Assembly (NCBI RefSeq): GCF_007655135.1
Contig: NC_045134.1
Location: 21,290,568-21,354,567 of the forward strand
DNA length: 64,000 nt
Direction of reading: 5' to 3'
From: Punica granatum
Taxonomy: Eukaryota; Streptophyta; Magnoliopsida; Myrtales; Lythraceae
Part shown: piece after piece, positions 1 through 13,383 of the stretch
Position numbering within the stretch: the stretch's first letter is position 1
Layout of the letters: each line of letters starts with the position of its first letter
Notes under the pieces: model-generated
What the model was told of the DNA's origin: nothing
Databases searched by the model: none
Seen by the model: only the letters and a program-made list of their open reading frames with translations
Program-made: the position numbers and the translations under genes

Positions 1-63
1 TGTTTCTCTTTCTTCATGAAGGCTGGAGAAAAGAGGAAAGAAGTAGAGAGAAGAGAACAAAAG

Positions 64-1274
64 GGACATTTGCGCAGGGGCTATGCTGTGAACCGTGAGT
101 TAGTAGCCTTGGAGAGGGAGTTATCGATGCTTTGCAAGAACGTATTCATCATCACTTTTGTTGGTATTTGTACGGCCTCGTACTCAAAGAGAGAGGGAGC
201 AAAAACCTTGCTCGCACAGTTCTTGTTGAGTCTGTCAATAGCTATCCTTGGAACTGGAGTGCTTGGTCAGAGTTGCAGTCCTTGTGCACTACTATCGGCA
301 TATTTAACAGCCTCTTTCTCAATAAGCATTGGATGAAGAACTTCTTCCTCACAAGTGCTTATCAGGAACTCAGAATGCACAACAAGTCGTTGGCGATATA
401 TGAATATCTACAGGCACTTTCAGTTCCAGTACTTACATAAAGGCCCAGATTGTGAAAGTCCTTTACAGTGTAAGGGAGTTCGAACAAGCTGAGGTAATAT
501 TCAAAGAACTCTTGAGGAACAATCCTTATCGTGTAGAGGACATGGATACGTATTCACATGTGCTCTATGCTAAGGAAGACATCTTTGCCTTAAATAACCT
601 TGCCCACAGGATGGTTTTGATAGATAACTGTAGGCCCAAAACCTGCTGTATCATCATGAATTACTATAGTCTAAAAAGGCAGCATGAAAAGGCTGTGATG
701 TACTTTCAGAGGGCCCTTAAACCGAATAAAAATTACTCTTCTGCTTGGATTCTTATGGGTCACGAGTATGTCAAGTTGAAGAACATTCTTGCTGCCACTA
801 ATGCTTATGGGCGGGCTGTGGATATAGACCCAAGTGACTATCGAGCTTGGTATGGTTTAGGGCAAGCTTATGAGATCATGGGAATGCCCTTGGCTGCCCT
901 CCATTATTTCGGAAAATCGGCCTTCCTGCAGCCCAATGATTCTCAAGAGGATGTAAGCAAAAGAGAAGGAAGGGCCAGACATGGTTGAAGCTTTGGTCTT
1001 TCTGGCCACTCGCTGCAATGTGCAAAAGAGGTTCAAAGAAGTTGAGGAGTATTGCGCTCGTCTTTTGGATTATAAAGTTCCAGTAAGTCCCATTACTTTG
1101 TTTTGTGCATGACCTTTACAATTCTTTGATCATCAATTTTGTTCTAAATCTAATACTCTGTCCACATGTGTCTAACTGCAGGGAAAAGAAATTGCAAAGA
1201 GTTTACTTGGGAGAATGGGAATGATGCATAGTGAGAGTGGTCCATCGATGGACGTTGAGCTTTTTCCTCCATAA
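64..1274 (+). pseudogene. APC8: Decayed APC8/CDC23 (anaphase-promoting complex TPR subunit) copy
   Basis: The translated pieces resemble plant APC8/CDC23, a TPR scaffold subunit of the anaphase-promoting complex. Matching segments lie in different frames: the AVNRELVALERELS part (about 88-130), the YLYGLVLKERGS to YQELRMH part (about 165-425), the long TPR block (452-950, with DPSDYRAWYGLGQAYE) and a C-terminal block from 981. At least three frame changes are therefore needed. After NDS at about 943 roughly 80-90 codons of the family's TPR region are missing before EALVFLA. A GT-AG intron (1083-1181) separates the last two coding pieces, and the final exon reads GKEIAKSLL to VELFPP and stops at 1274. 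The 5' part may lie outside the window or be lost. I infer a non-functional copy; the retained terminal intron argues against a simple processed retrocopy. Family assignment rests on remembered conservation. Confidence 0.8.
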
Positions 1275-2408
1275 GTCATATATGTCGCCAAGATAGTGAA
1301 AAAAAGGTTAGATATACATTTACTCGAGCAAATATCCGGGTTGTAGAGTCGATTCGATTCCCAAGCATCAGCAAAGTTTTGTTGTCGACAATTTTTGCTG
1401 ATGTTTGCCACCAGCTTCACATTATAGAGTAGGAAACTTCATTTATTGCCATGGTAGTACCCAATTTCGTGAAGTGTGGACAATAGGTTTGATTTAATTA
1501 GAACTGGTGACTCGGAAACACAATTGCTGCTTACGATGAATAATGTAAATGGTTTCCTATGTTCTGCATTCTCATGCTATTCAGGCTATTGATGGCTACT
1601 TTAGGCATCATCAGTGCTATAGTTGAAATGTATAGCTCTATATATGGTTTAGAAGTTTTCGATGAAAATTTCTTGGTTTGCTTGTGTTCGGCGAGCATCT
1701 TTATGTGCTTCATGTTGGCTGGGAACAACAAGATAAATAATTCAACAATGTAAACGAGTAAGAGTGCTCTATATCAAACACGAAAGAAAGAAGTTATTTG
1801 ACTGCAATCATGTCCTTCATATTGTAATTTAGACACGATATTGGTCCGATGATCATGCCGTAAGTCTATCACAAAAAAAAAACAACAAAAAAAAGAGATA
1901 GCCCATGCTATGCACGGTCATCAATATCCCGCTAATTATAGAAAGTAAAATATAAATATAAATGATATTTTTTAGTTATTATTAAGTAATGGCATGTCAT
2001 CAAAATTTATATAGAAATTCATATAATTGATATATATTCATTGAAATAGTGATTGCATCTTATATTTAAAAAAGGAAGAAATACTTACTTTACTTATCTG
2101 ATGTTGAGATACCATAATAGCTCTTTAAGCTGCATGACTTTCTTTCTGTGTACATGATCGTAGTTTGTTCCAAACTCATAAAGATGAGAAGTTATTGGAT
2201 GATCCTACCTCGTCACGTGCCGTGAGGAAACACTAATTAAATTGCATGAAATAGATGAATTGATGCTAATTACTCGGATAATTGTCATAATTATTTTTCG
2301 TTATACAATTCTTATTGGTTCTTCCTCGTCACGTCAATATAAACTTGGATCATGCAAAATTTTCTATATAGAGATTCTCTCCATAAATCTCTCTGCAGAA
2401 GGAACACG
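1275..2408. other. Intergenic, AT-rich, no gene seen
   Basis: No reading frame here resembles a protein and no repeat has clear ends. It holds A-runs near 1870 and AT-rich tracts near 1930-2080. Confidence 0.6.
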
Positions 2409-4041
2409 GAAAAATTACACGGTTGAGACAAAAACTTCTGCAGAGTTTTACTGGCAATGAAAAAACTTTTTTTTGGAACACTTTGATACAAAATCTTACA
2501 AAATGATGCAATCAATTACATCCGTCAATTTTTGCTAACGTTGTTAGCATTTTTATGACATGGCATCCCACATGTCAGATCTTATTCCTCGTGGCACAAA
2601 CATCTAACTAAAAATTCACTCCCAATTTTAAATTTTAATTAAAATAAAATTAAAGAAAAAAATAAAAAATAACCCCCTCGTCTCCCCCCCTCCCCCCCAT
2701 CGTCTTCCCTCTCCTACCCCTCCTCAGCCACCCTCGCCCTAACTGGGGCTCTCCTTTGGTCCCACCTCCTACCCGGACTTGGGTTCCCTTTCCTCTGCCG
2801 GACTGATCAGAGACTGGCCATAAGAAAGCAAAAGGTTTTCTTTGAACCTTTTGTACTCTAAATAAGAGAAGTAAAGGAAAACTTCAATTTTCCAAGAAAA
2901 GTGAATTATCTTTCACGTGCCCAAAGGTAATCACGAAACTCAAACGCAATCATTAACAGAATAAAATTAAGGCGCGGCGCCGCAAATCGGATTTCGAGTC
3001 CGCCTGCCTCCTCTGCCGACTCTCCGCTCTCATCAGGACTCTTCATCTTGATAGAATCTCTTCCGGGCAATCGGAATTTCCATGACCCTTTTGAGCGCTT
3101 GATTTCATTGGAGATTTCTCGGACCAACCAATCGGCTTGTCACTAGAACACTGTTGACTAGGGGACAAACACGGAGCAGCCGATCGATCGCGTTGTTGCA
3201 GTGTTTTTGCGCATTTTTGGTTCAATTTTGCTTCTTTTGAGGTCTTGCAGAGATTCCAAGAGGGTTTGGATCATTTTCGGGAACCGCTGTGGGGTTCCGG
3301 GAAAGAATTGCTCGGTTCCTGACCTGAACATTTTTTCGAGTTCTCGCGATTCGATACTGCAATTGAAATGAATTGGGGGCTTTTTGTTGATTGGAGCGAA
3401 CTTTTAGTTCGAAGAAAGGGGGATGGATTATGATTTATCGGACAGTAGCTGTGAGTGTGTTAACGGTAGGTGTTCGCAGACTTCTCAACAGTAGGTGATT
3501 CAAAGAGCTCAAGGAGGAAGCTTTCTCCAGAGCTTGAGAACGCCGAGCCCTCAGCTCCACTTTTCTCCTGAGATTAAATCATATTTATGCCGATTAAATC
3601 ATATGAACGTCGTTTACCATGCTCCATTTCTCTGCTCGTTGCAAGTTTCACAAAAGGGGAGAGAGAGAGAGAGAGAGAGAGTGAGGAAAGAGACGAGAGA
3701 GACGGGATAGAGTGGGAGGAAAGACGAGAGAAGGAGGAGAGAGAGACGAGAAGAGTGATGTGAGGGACAATTTTTTTTTCCCTGAAAGGAGAGAAGATTT
3801 TTAAATTTTTATTTATTTCTATTTTATTTTAATTAGAAATGATTTTTTTTATTGTAACGGTAAGGCCACATCAGATATCACAGTGCCATGTCATAAAAAT
3901 GCTAACGATGTTAGCGAAAATTGACGGATGTAGTTAATTGAATCATTTTGTAAGATTTTGTATTAAATTGTTACAAAAAAAAGTTTTTGTATCGCCAGTG
4001 AAACTCTACATAAATTTTTGTATCAACCGTGTAATTTTCTC
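2409..4041. mobile_element. MULE-like DNA transposon with ~165-bp TIRs, probable Pack-MULE
   Basis: Positions about 2409-2575 are repeated in inverted orientation at about 3875-4041. The arms share AAAATTACACGGTTGA, a TACAAAATCTTACAAAATGAT tract (one change), ACATCCGTCAATTTT and AGCATTTTTATGACATGGCA. Arms this long flanking unrelated DNA are typical of Mutator-like elements. I could not see a convincing 9-bp target-site duplication. No transposase is present. The interior is pyrimidine-rich at 2670-2800, then at 2900-3490 looks like a gene's promoter and first exon: a CACGTG box (2914-2919), GC-rich leader-like sequence and short open frames starting at 3369 and 3423. A GA microsatellite lies at 3659-3681. 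Capture of host gene DNA is an inference; the donor gene was not recognised. Confidence 0.75.
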
Positions 4042-4901
4042 AAAATTGTTCAAAGTGAATAAATGAAATGCTTATTACAACAGTTACATATGTATCTAAA
4101 TCAATTTTAGGACCTGAAGGGTCGGTTGCTCACGAGCCAAGGAAATGCTTTAAAATATGACGGGGTAACTTCTCATGAAACAAACCGAAGCCTCTCATCG
4201 CTCGAGCTTAGGAGCCAGCTTTAATATAATATAAATAGGTATGTTTCATCCCTCACTGTCCACGTCCTTGACACATTTATGTCCAATAAAATTTACATAT
4301 TTGTCTATGTTATTTGTATTTTTGATATAACTAAAGATACTTTTGGAAAATACTCTCATAATGAAATATTTATCCAAATTTAATGTACTGAATTAAAATC
4401 CTATAAACAGAAATGTAAAAATTATTTTTTCTACATTTAATTTTTCTTTACGAATTACTTTAATCTATTATCTATTCCTCATTATATGTTTTTATATATC
4501 TTTAATTGATGATAATTTATACTATATTTTTCATTCATACTGTAGATATCATATGTTTTTGTAAAATATAATGTTTTTATGTTATAGTTACAAACTAACT
4601 TCCCCTATAAATTGCTAGCTTGGCATCTAGCTAGTACTCCTTCAACAGTCAAAGACTACAAAATAATAAGCAAGAACATATCTTATGATTTTATGGTGTT
4701 TGACTAAAAGTAATAACTATGTAATTGATAATATTCATACCATTTAATTTCAATTAAGAAATCTTATTCATATGCGTGGTAATATTTACAAGAAATTTGC
4801 AAAATAGGGATGGCAAAATCTGTCCTATGTATTGAGATGGATTACGGAATTAGAACGGAACTTTCGATTTACGGTAGACGGATCAAAATCGTTGGTATTC
4901 C
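4042..4901. other. Intergenic, AT-rich, no gene seen
   Basis: Very AT-rich. No frame resembles a protein and no repeat boundary was identified. Confidence 0.6.
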
Positions 4902-5095
4902 TTTTTATTTTTTTCAGTTTAAAAAATATAAATAATTGGGACAGTCTCAGGAGGCAAAGGTCAACACAGTTGAGCGTGCCCTCAGCACGCGGGAGCATTG
5001 TGCGCCCACACCTCCACTTTACACTGGACGAGATTCGATCATACACCTCCAGGATGGCACATGCGCACCTTACCACTATGTTATGCTCTGATTTC
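4902..5095 (-). mobile_element. tRNA-derived SINE-like element
   Basis: Read on the minus strand, the sequence has an A-box-like TAGTGGTAAGG (about 5069-5079) and a B-box match GATCGAATC (5032-5040), spaced as in a pol III tRNA-type promoter. It ends in an A-rich tail at about 4902-4917. The body is GC-richer than its surroundings. Only a weak TTGGTA match flanks both ends, so the boundaries are approximate. Confidence 0.55.
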
Positions 5096-5284
5096 TGCCC
5101 TCTTGGTACAATTAAATATATTCATAATACAAATTGAAGTATTTGATTTTTAGATTAACATCCAATTTTCTTTCTCTATCAACAAAAAATATGCATGAAA
5201 TTGAAGTATTTTATTTTTAGATTAACATCCAAGTTCGCAATAATATGTGAAATCAACAAATATAGCATGTGGATAAAGTTTACT

Positions 5285-5680
5285 TATTATGGACGGAATT
5301 GAGACGGAATTTTTCGTCTCTCTAATATAGATGGAACTTTCCATGTCTATGATAGGGACGGAAATGTCCGTCTCAATTTTGTCTCTATGATAGGGATGGA
5401 AATATACATGTCAATCCCTCCAAATTTTTTAGATGAGTTGTATCGTCTTAAATTTTCGTCCCTATTTATACAGACGAATATTTCAATCTAAATGTTCATC
5501 TTTCTGTATATGAACCCCTTTTTTTGACGGAAGCATTCGTCCCAACATTAGGACAGAACTTTCCATCCAAAATTTTCGTCTAAAAAATTTAAGACGGAAA
5601 TTCTGTTTTAAAATCTATCCAAACTACTTCCATCTCTTTACCATTCATAAATCCATCTCTAATTTTAGATGGATTTATTT
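5285..5680. repeat. Cluster of degenerate GACGGAAAT / ATTTCCGTC motifs
   Basis: Short variants of GACGGAA and its complement TTCCGTC, TTTTCGTC and GGACGGAAATG occur more than a dozen times in both orientations within 400 bp. Such arrays are typical subterminal repeats of CACTA (En/Spm) elements, where they bind transposase. No CACTA terminus was found beside this array, so it is probably a remnant. Confidence 0.5.
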
Positions 5681-5829
5681 CTGTTCCTATCAACTGTTCT
5701 ATGAATATACTTTTTCGCTCATTCATGTTTCCTGCTATGCTCAACCGCATCCAAGGACAGGTGCATCCCGGTTCCCATAATTTTTGGACCGAATCAGGTG
5801 GTTCAATACAAGAAAAAAAATCAATTTTA

Positions 5830-6145
5830 AAAGCCCGTTTGATTTCTAAATACGATTTTAAGATTTTAACTCCAACTTTAACTCTACTCGCTACACAACA
5901 AAAGTCAATAACACAATTATTACTTTTTCATTTTTCTTCGATTTTTTTAACCATTCAATTTAATTTTTAATAATAAATTCTCTCAATTATTTATTACTTT
6001 TTCTATAATTTAACAATACAATCATTATTATTTTTCAACAATTCATTACTTTTTCACACATTTTCTTATTATTCAATATCACAATCATTACAAACCAATT
6101 AAAATCAAAATTTAACTCAACTCAACTCTAAAACCAAACACATTA
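5830..6145. mobile_element. MITE with degenerate TIRs (GTTTG-type ends)
   Basis: The left end CGTTTGATTTCTAAATACG mirrors the right end (CTCTAAAACCAAACAC), and both arms carry TTAACTC-type repeats. The inside is AT-rich with scattered CAATTATT motifs. It is non-coding. Ends are approximate and no target-site duplication was established. Confidence 0.5.
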
Positions 6146-6204
6146 TAAAGGTTTCAAAACAAAAGGCTAAAAAAGGTTCAATGATCAAAAACCATAATCA
6201 ATCT

Positions 6205-6437
6205 AGCTTATTTGATTTGCAAATGTGATTTTAAAATCACAACTTTAACCTAATTATACACACAACAAAACAAAATAACTCATACAAAGTTTAAGAGTGG
6301 GCCGCATTTATATCACTTTTTTTCATAACAAAACAAAATAACTCATACAAAGTTAAATGATAGGCCCCATTTATACTACTCTTTTTCAAAATCAAAATCT
6401 GATTTTAAAATCTCACTTTGAAACCAAACGCAGTTAA
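6205..6437. mobile_element. MITE, relative of the one just upstream
   Basis: TTTGATTTGCAAATGTGATT on the left pairs with the complement of CACTTTGAAACCAAACGC on the right. An internal segment containing AACAAAATAACTCATACAAAG is present twice (about 6265 and 6329). Non-coding. Confidence 0.5.
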
Positions 6438-6439
6438 TA

Positions 6440-7666
6440 TTTCCCCCCAATCGAAATCTCTCACATCCTTCCACCCGCTTGCCTCTACTCCCTTGCCCAA
6501 CCTCTCATCTCCGATGCAGAATAAGAAAATGAAATAAATAAATATATAAATAAAGAGAAGGCTATAGTATATATAGATAAATACATGATAATTACATATA
6601 TACCCAGGCACTAAGGCACCCAAATGTGCCTCGAGAACACCGTCATCTTCTTCTCTGCAAAGACAGAGCCTCCACTGAAGATATAGTGGGCATAAATCTG
6701 TGGGCGAGTAGATTGCATCAGATTGGTAAGAAAGGATGGTACGACAAAGGACGAGTACTGGGAGAGAGCTGATGCGCTACCCGAAGAGAAGGAGTTCCGT
6801 GGCCGAGCAGAGAGGCCTGAGCGATGCGATCATGGCTCTAGATGAAATATGTATACGCCAAAGCATAAAATATAAAATAGGGGTATAAGATTGTTATTCT
6901 ATAGAAATGTCGTCACGTGTACAAAGATATTTCTTTTTCCTCCACTTACAAGAGAGGTCCGTGGGCATAATACCACGGTGGTAATCCAAGCACACTAGAA
7001 TTTCCAAATATATAAATACTAAAAATACCCGTCCAACTATAATGATATTTTCCAATATGCATATAAAATGGATTAACTTGAAAGAGGAAGAAAAAGAATT
7101 AAGGGTAGAACTGCAGATAAAATTTGAAAGAGAAATGAAAAAAAATATAAAGTGATTGAACGTGAGATTAACAGATTAGGAAGAGACAACGAGATAGCGG
7201 ATAATCAAATAGACAATATTGTTATTGTACTTGAACTTCTCTCTTCTATTTAAAATCGTATCGTATCATATTTAAACTAAAAATAAGGGATATTTCCATT
7301 TTTTAATCACATCTTATGAATAAGGTGGTAGTTACAAAGTTGAATCTATATATACTTTGATTTGTAACAATTTATTTAGGTTGAGGGTATTTCCATCTCT
7401 TAATTGGATAATACACTCTTTGTTATTTGTTGTACCAAATTATCAAGCTTAAGTTTCAAAGCAATCCCAGTATGACACTTTTCATGTTTAGTATACCCTA
7501 ATTTACTTTAGAAAATTTGGAAATTTAGTCATGGTCATGGTCGTTGGCTCATTCCAGCATATTAATTCGGTCATAGGTTTCTACATTGCATTATATCCAT
7601 CCATTTTGCCAACTATATAAAGCATAAAAGAAACTACCTCATAAGCATGCGGTAATGACTGCTACG
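6440..7666. other. Intergenic, no gene seen
   Basis: Mixed composition. A slightly GC-richer patch at 6650-6840 has no recognisable product. Nothing else identified. Confidence 0.5.
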
Positions 7667-7676
7667 GTTAGTAAAA

Positions 7677-8022
7677 GGGTATTTACCTAAAATGATCCAT
7701 GGTTTGCCCGTTTTGTCAAATCTATCTCATACTTTTTTTTTGTCAAATATATCCCATGGTTTACTTTTTATATCAAATTTATCTCGGCGTTATCTTTTCC
7801 GTCGACATCTAACGGACGTGCTGACGTGGCGCCTACGTGGCAAGTGTGGCCCACTATCTCTCCACGTGCCACGTCAGCATGGCCGTTAGATGTCGACGGA
7901 AAAGATAACGCCGGAATAGATTTGATGCAAAAAGTAAACCATGGGATAGATTTGACAAAAAAAAAACATGGGATAGATTTGACAAAACGGACAAACCATG
8001 GGTCATTTTAGGTAAAAACCCC
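7677..8022. mobile_element. Fold-back MULE-type MITE with 10-bp target duplication
   Basis: The element is almost one long palindrome: about 150 bp on each side (TTTACCTAAAATGA, CCATGGTTTG, ATCTATCTC/ATAGATTTG, GATAACGCC, GTCGACATCTAACGG) around a short GC-rich loop. It is bracketed by a direct repeat GTTAGTAAAA at 7667-7676 and 8023-8032, a clear duplication of the Mutator size class (9-10 bp). The RNA of either strand could form a long hairpin. It lies about 520 bp beyond the peroxidase stop codon. Open frames inside are by-products. Confidence 0.88.
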
Positions 8023-8542
8023 GTTAGTAAAATTATGAACATTACTCAAGTGATTAACACTCATCCCTCTGTTTATTGCAATTTAATCTATCTTTCTTTT
8101 ACCATACGTTGTACGGTGAAACCACTTAACAATCATCGGCAAACTCGAAGTATGTAGATATATCCCCATGAACTTTTATTGATCAGAGGAAAAGGATAAT
8201 AGAGAGACTTGCAGAGATAAGGGAGAGACCTTACTGAATCCATCCATTAACATATTCACATTATAAACAAATACAAACACATACATATATGACATTGAGC
8301 TGAAAAATGGTACCATTACAAGGAGAAATTAGAACTCTCAACAAAGAATAAGGTGAAGACCTAAGCACCTTAGGTCTAAACAAACTCATAAGCACCTAAT
8401 ACGAAGACCTAGATACTTATTTGAAATAAACACACCCTAAGAGAGACATAGTACAGCCTCCTACTCTTATTCTCTCTAACAATCAACAATAAGTCCCATG
8501 AAGAAAACAATTGACATTATAAAATTCTTGTAGAACAAATTA

Positions 8543-10122
<1,580 letters not shown>

Positions 10123-10263
10123 ATTTTACGAAAGAAAATCTGAGAAAAAAAGAAGAAAATAAATCAAGGAGAACTTGCAGTAAAGTTTCTCTTTGATGCC
10201 TTCTCCTTATACAATTTTGTGTCTGTTCAAGGCACGAGTGAATTGGCTTCTGGGACAGGCGTC

Positions 10264-10271
10264 TATTTATA
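10264..10271 (-). promoter_or_regulatory. TATA box of the peroxidase gene
   Basis: The minus strand reads TATAAATA about 140 bp upstream of the peroxidase ATG, a normal distance allowing a leader of roughly 110 nt. Confidence 0.65.
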
Positions 10272-10299
10272 CGAGAAGGAATCAAAGGAAAATTGATTA

Positions 10300-12324
10300 G
10301 TTAATCAATTAATTAATCCGCACTAATCCTCCATAACGAAACATTTTTAAAATCATAAAATGAGAGATTCGATTTTGACGATGGCTCGGGAACATTTCAT
10401 GGGATGAGTTGTACCTATTACCAACAGGACTTAGTCCCCGTGTATTCTTACAAACTATAAGTAGTACAATTAACAAATTGCATTGTCTATAGACAAAATA
10501 AATTTGCAATTTCGGAGCTTCAAAGGGAATAAAAAGCCTAATAAAAGCGCATGGCAGTCCCACTACGAAATTAAATTTTCAACTTCTAAAATTACCAGGC
10601 GAGAACATATCACACTTCATTTTAAGTCATGTTTCTATAAATCATGTATAGGGTTTTGGTTTATGGAACTTAAGTTCTTCTATGCAATATAAATAGTAGT
10701 TTTGATATATATATATATATATATAGTTAATTTATATGAGAGTTAATGTTCTATTTGGTGAAAAATTGCGCGTACTATATGTTGGGATGTAAGGCAAAAT
10801 TGCATATACACTCAAAAGAACTGAAGCTTATTCTTAAAAAATCTGGTGATGGTGACTGAGGAAAATATTAAATAAAGGATCATTTTTCCAAATTAACACA
10901 TATGAAAGAGGGACAAGAATTCGAGGCAAGTCATCCGACCTCGTGCCTAGTTATATGCGATTTTAATTACTCTGCAATTAAATATATGTTGTTTCTTATT
11001 TAATTATCTGATGTAGAACAAGATCTTGTGAATCTAACCATGCAGTTTATTTTGAATGAATGTAATATACCTAGACAAAGAAATAAAGAACAGCACCACT
11101 TTGCCACCATGATTGCATGTTCATCACTAATAAAATCTTACATTTTTTGCCTCTTTGTATAGTCTACTCATGTATATCCTTCATCATATTAATTATTTAT
11201 TGCAAATGCAGTAATAGAATTGATTGTACATGCTAATAATATGTTTCTTTACTAAACCGTGTTTTCATAGTGAAAGGTGCGTAATTATTCAGTACAGTGA
11301 TAGTGATAATAGGAAGTGATGCTGTCTCTCGATATAAAAGTAGGAGATTTTATGTTCGGTTTACATCAATAGGACAACTCCTACCCCTTTAATTTTTTTT
11401 TTGGGTTACAAATCATTAAAAGTGTTTTACTTGATAATCCTTTTAAAACTCATACACCTAATGCGACTTAAGTCACAGCTCATGCTTTGCCATGTACATA
11501 TAATCTCATTAGTAAATCAATTTAATCATATTTACTACTGTTGTCAAAATATTAATATATTCCATCGCATGTATCTATTTTCTTTATTTTCTGATGATAA
11601 GAATTCCATAGTATTTTATCTGTTTACCCTTAATCATATGGATAATGGAAAAACATATGAGGAGAATAGAGGAAAGGCCGGACCAAATATAAATAACATA
11701 AAAACTTAGAGAAGGAGGAGATGGGTGCACTGTAGCTGATGAAAATGAATTCGACAGATCCATCCGAGAGATGTCTTTTTCTTGTAAAACTTATATAGTG
11801 GAATATGTATTTGTCGATTTCTTGTACTTAAATGAAATTTGAAATGTTATATTATATATATTGACAGGTTTATGTTTAAAATGAAATTTGAAGTATTAAA
11901 ATGCTAGGGCATCTTATTCTCTCAACAGTCAAAGACTACCGATCAAATATGTTGTCACAGTTGTCAGATAAATTAAAATAATTAATTCCCCATGGATTCT
12001 TTCTGGCCATTTTCATCACTTTTACTTAGATAATTAAGTACAGAAAAAATGAGTTTGGTAAGGGGCAAAAAACTGAAAAAAGAATAAATAAAAATTAAAA
12101 ACAGCTTCTTCTTCTTTTTCCTCCCTGGTGACCGAATTCAAAATTGCTTTTATAGGTTGGAGTTTTCTCTATGATTTCCTAAGGGGCAATCATTGATATG
12201 AATGTAAATTTATTTGAAAAGTCAATAAATATGTACTTTAATCGATAATAATTAAAATGATACAATTGCATTTTAGGATAATTTACTTTCTTATCGTATG
12301 CATTTTAGAACTTTGCAGGAAATA
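10300..12324. other. Intergenic, AT-rich, no gene seen
   Basis: Contains a TA microsatellite at about 10706-10725 and long AT-rich tracts. Open frames here, including one at 11401-11709, have no protein character. Confidence 0.6.
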
Positions 12325-12445
12325 ACTCTTTTAATTTCTTATAAGAGAGTACTAAGGCCAAAATAAAGGACATGGAAGTTTCACTAATGAGGATTGAATC
12401 CGAGATCTCTTAATTTTAAGTTGACAATTTGTGCCACTGTATTAA
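12325..12445 (-). mobile_element. SINE-like copy (GGATTCAATCC family)
   Basis: The minus strand reads ATACAGTGGCACAAATTG, then CTCGGATTCAATCC and TAGTGAAACTTCCATGTCC. GGATTCAATCC matches a pol III B box. Related sequence is found at 16240-16310 and 50365-50480, and the 5' head also near 9060-9120. Recurrence plus the B-box supports a tRNA-derived SINE; ends are uncertain. Confidence 0.45.
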
Positions 12446-12599
12446 ACCTCCTTTCTCTACAGAATAAATTATTAGAAGCGAATATATCACTGAAAGTCAT
12501 GGTGAGATATGAACCATCGACTAATAAGATGTTGGATTAGATAGTAAGTAAATTTGCTCCTCTGATCAAGACCTCATAGTTCGTCGACCTTATTCCGCA

Positions 12600-12672
12600 A
12601 CTCTGTCTCAAACTAGCTAGAGACGAAAAAGTTCCATCTCAATTCTCCAGCATAAACAGTTTTCTTGTAGTG
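12600..12672. mobile_element. Terminal fragment of a CACTA (En/Spm) transposon
   Basis: Positions 12660-12672 read TTTTCTTGTAGTG, the complement of the hallmark CACTA terminus CACTACAAGAAAA. Just inside is GAGACGAAAAAGTTCCATC, a subterminal-type motif. The opposite terminus was not found, so this is probably a remnant end. Confidence 0.55.
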
Positions 12673-12843
12673 TTCGAATCTTGTTAGGATCGAGATTGTA
12701 ATAAGTTATTGTCTTAAGATATTTTGAACTTTGAAGTGCCACCGCCAGAAATCAATATATATTTAGGTCTTCGTATGAGTACGTATATACCATCTCTATA
12801 CTTTGCACCGCAATACGATGTTGAAGGATTATTGCTGCTTTGC

Positions 12844-12945
12844 ATATTTGGATTGCAAGTTAAGGATGGTTATAGGGAATTATTATACAAATTTGTATTG
12901 TAATCCATCTATCCATAACTCTCCATAACCCGCAATTCAAACAAG
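12844..12945. mobile_element. Small MITE, about 100 bp
   Basis: TATTTGGATTGCAAGTTA at the left is an imperfect inverted repeat of TAACCCGCAATTCAAACAAG at the right, with GGATGGTTATAGG paired to CCATAACTCTCCATA. Non-coding fold-back sequence. No target duplication confirmed. Confidence 0.5.
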
Positions 12946-13383
12946 TTATAAAACAACTGCCGCATTGGTTCCTGTTGCAATTAAAAGAATCATTTTACTT
13001 TCATATACTCATTCACGTCTTGAGCACCACTTACTTGGAAATAATATAGTAGAAACGTAATTATGGCCCAACCTACCTCACCATCATATAGAAGGAGCAA
13101 TCGGTGCAGTCCCTCTCGCATTCGACCTAAAGTCTCACTAGAACTTTTAGATTCAATTTATTGGTGAGAATTTTCGTATTTTTTTATTTTTCCATTCCTG
13201 TTTTTGAGCCTGCACCATTTGGTATTTTGATACCTAGTGGGTCCTAACTAATATTCCATATTCGACCAAGTCGGATTGCTAGGGCGAAGCTCTCCTAATT
13301 CGTGGATTTTATCAATTTACAATATTCGAATCTAAAACTAATTTTGCTTAAAAGGAACAGGTAGTGAATTACATGAACCAATC

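Noticed and set aside
4825..5137. Open frames on both strands around 5 kb
   Set aside because: They overlap the SINE with its A and B boxes; no protein resemblance.
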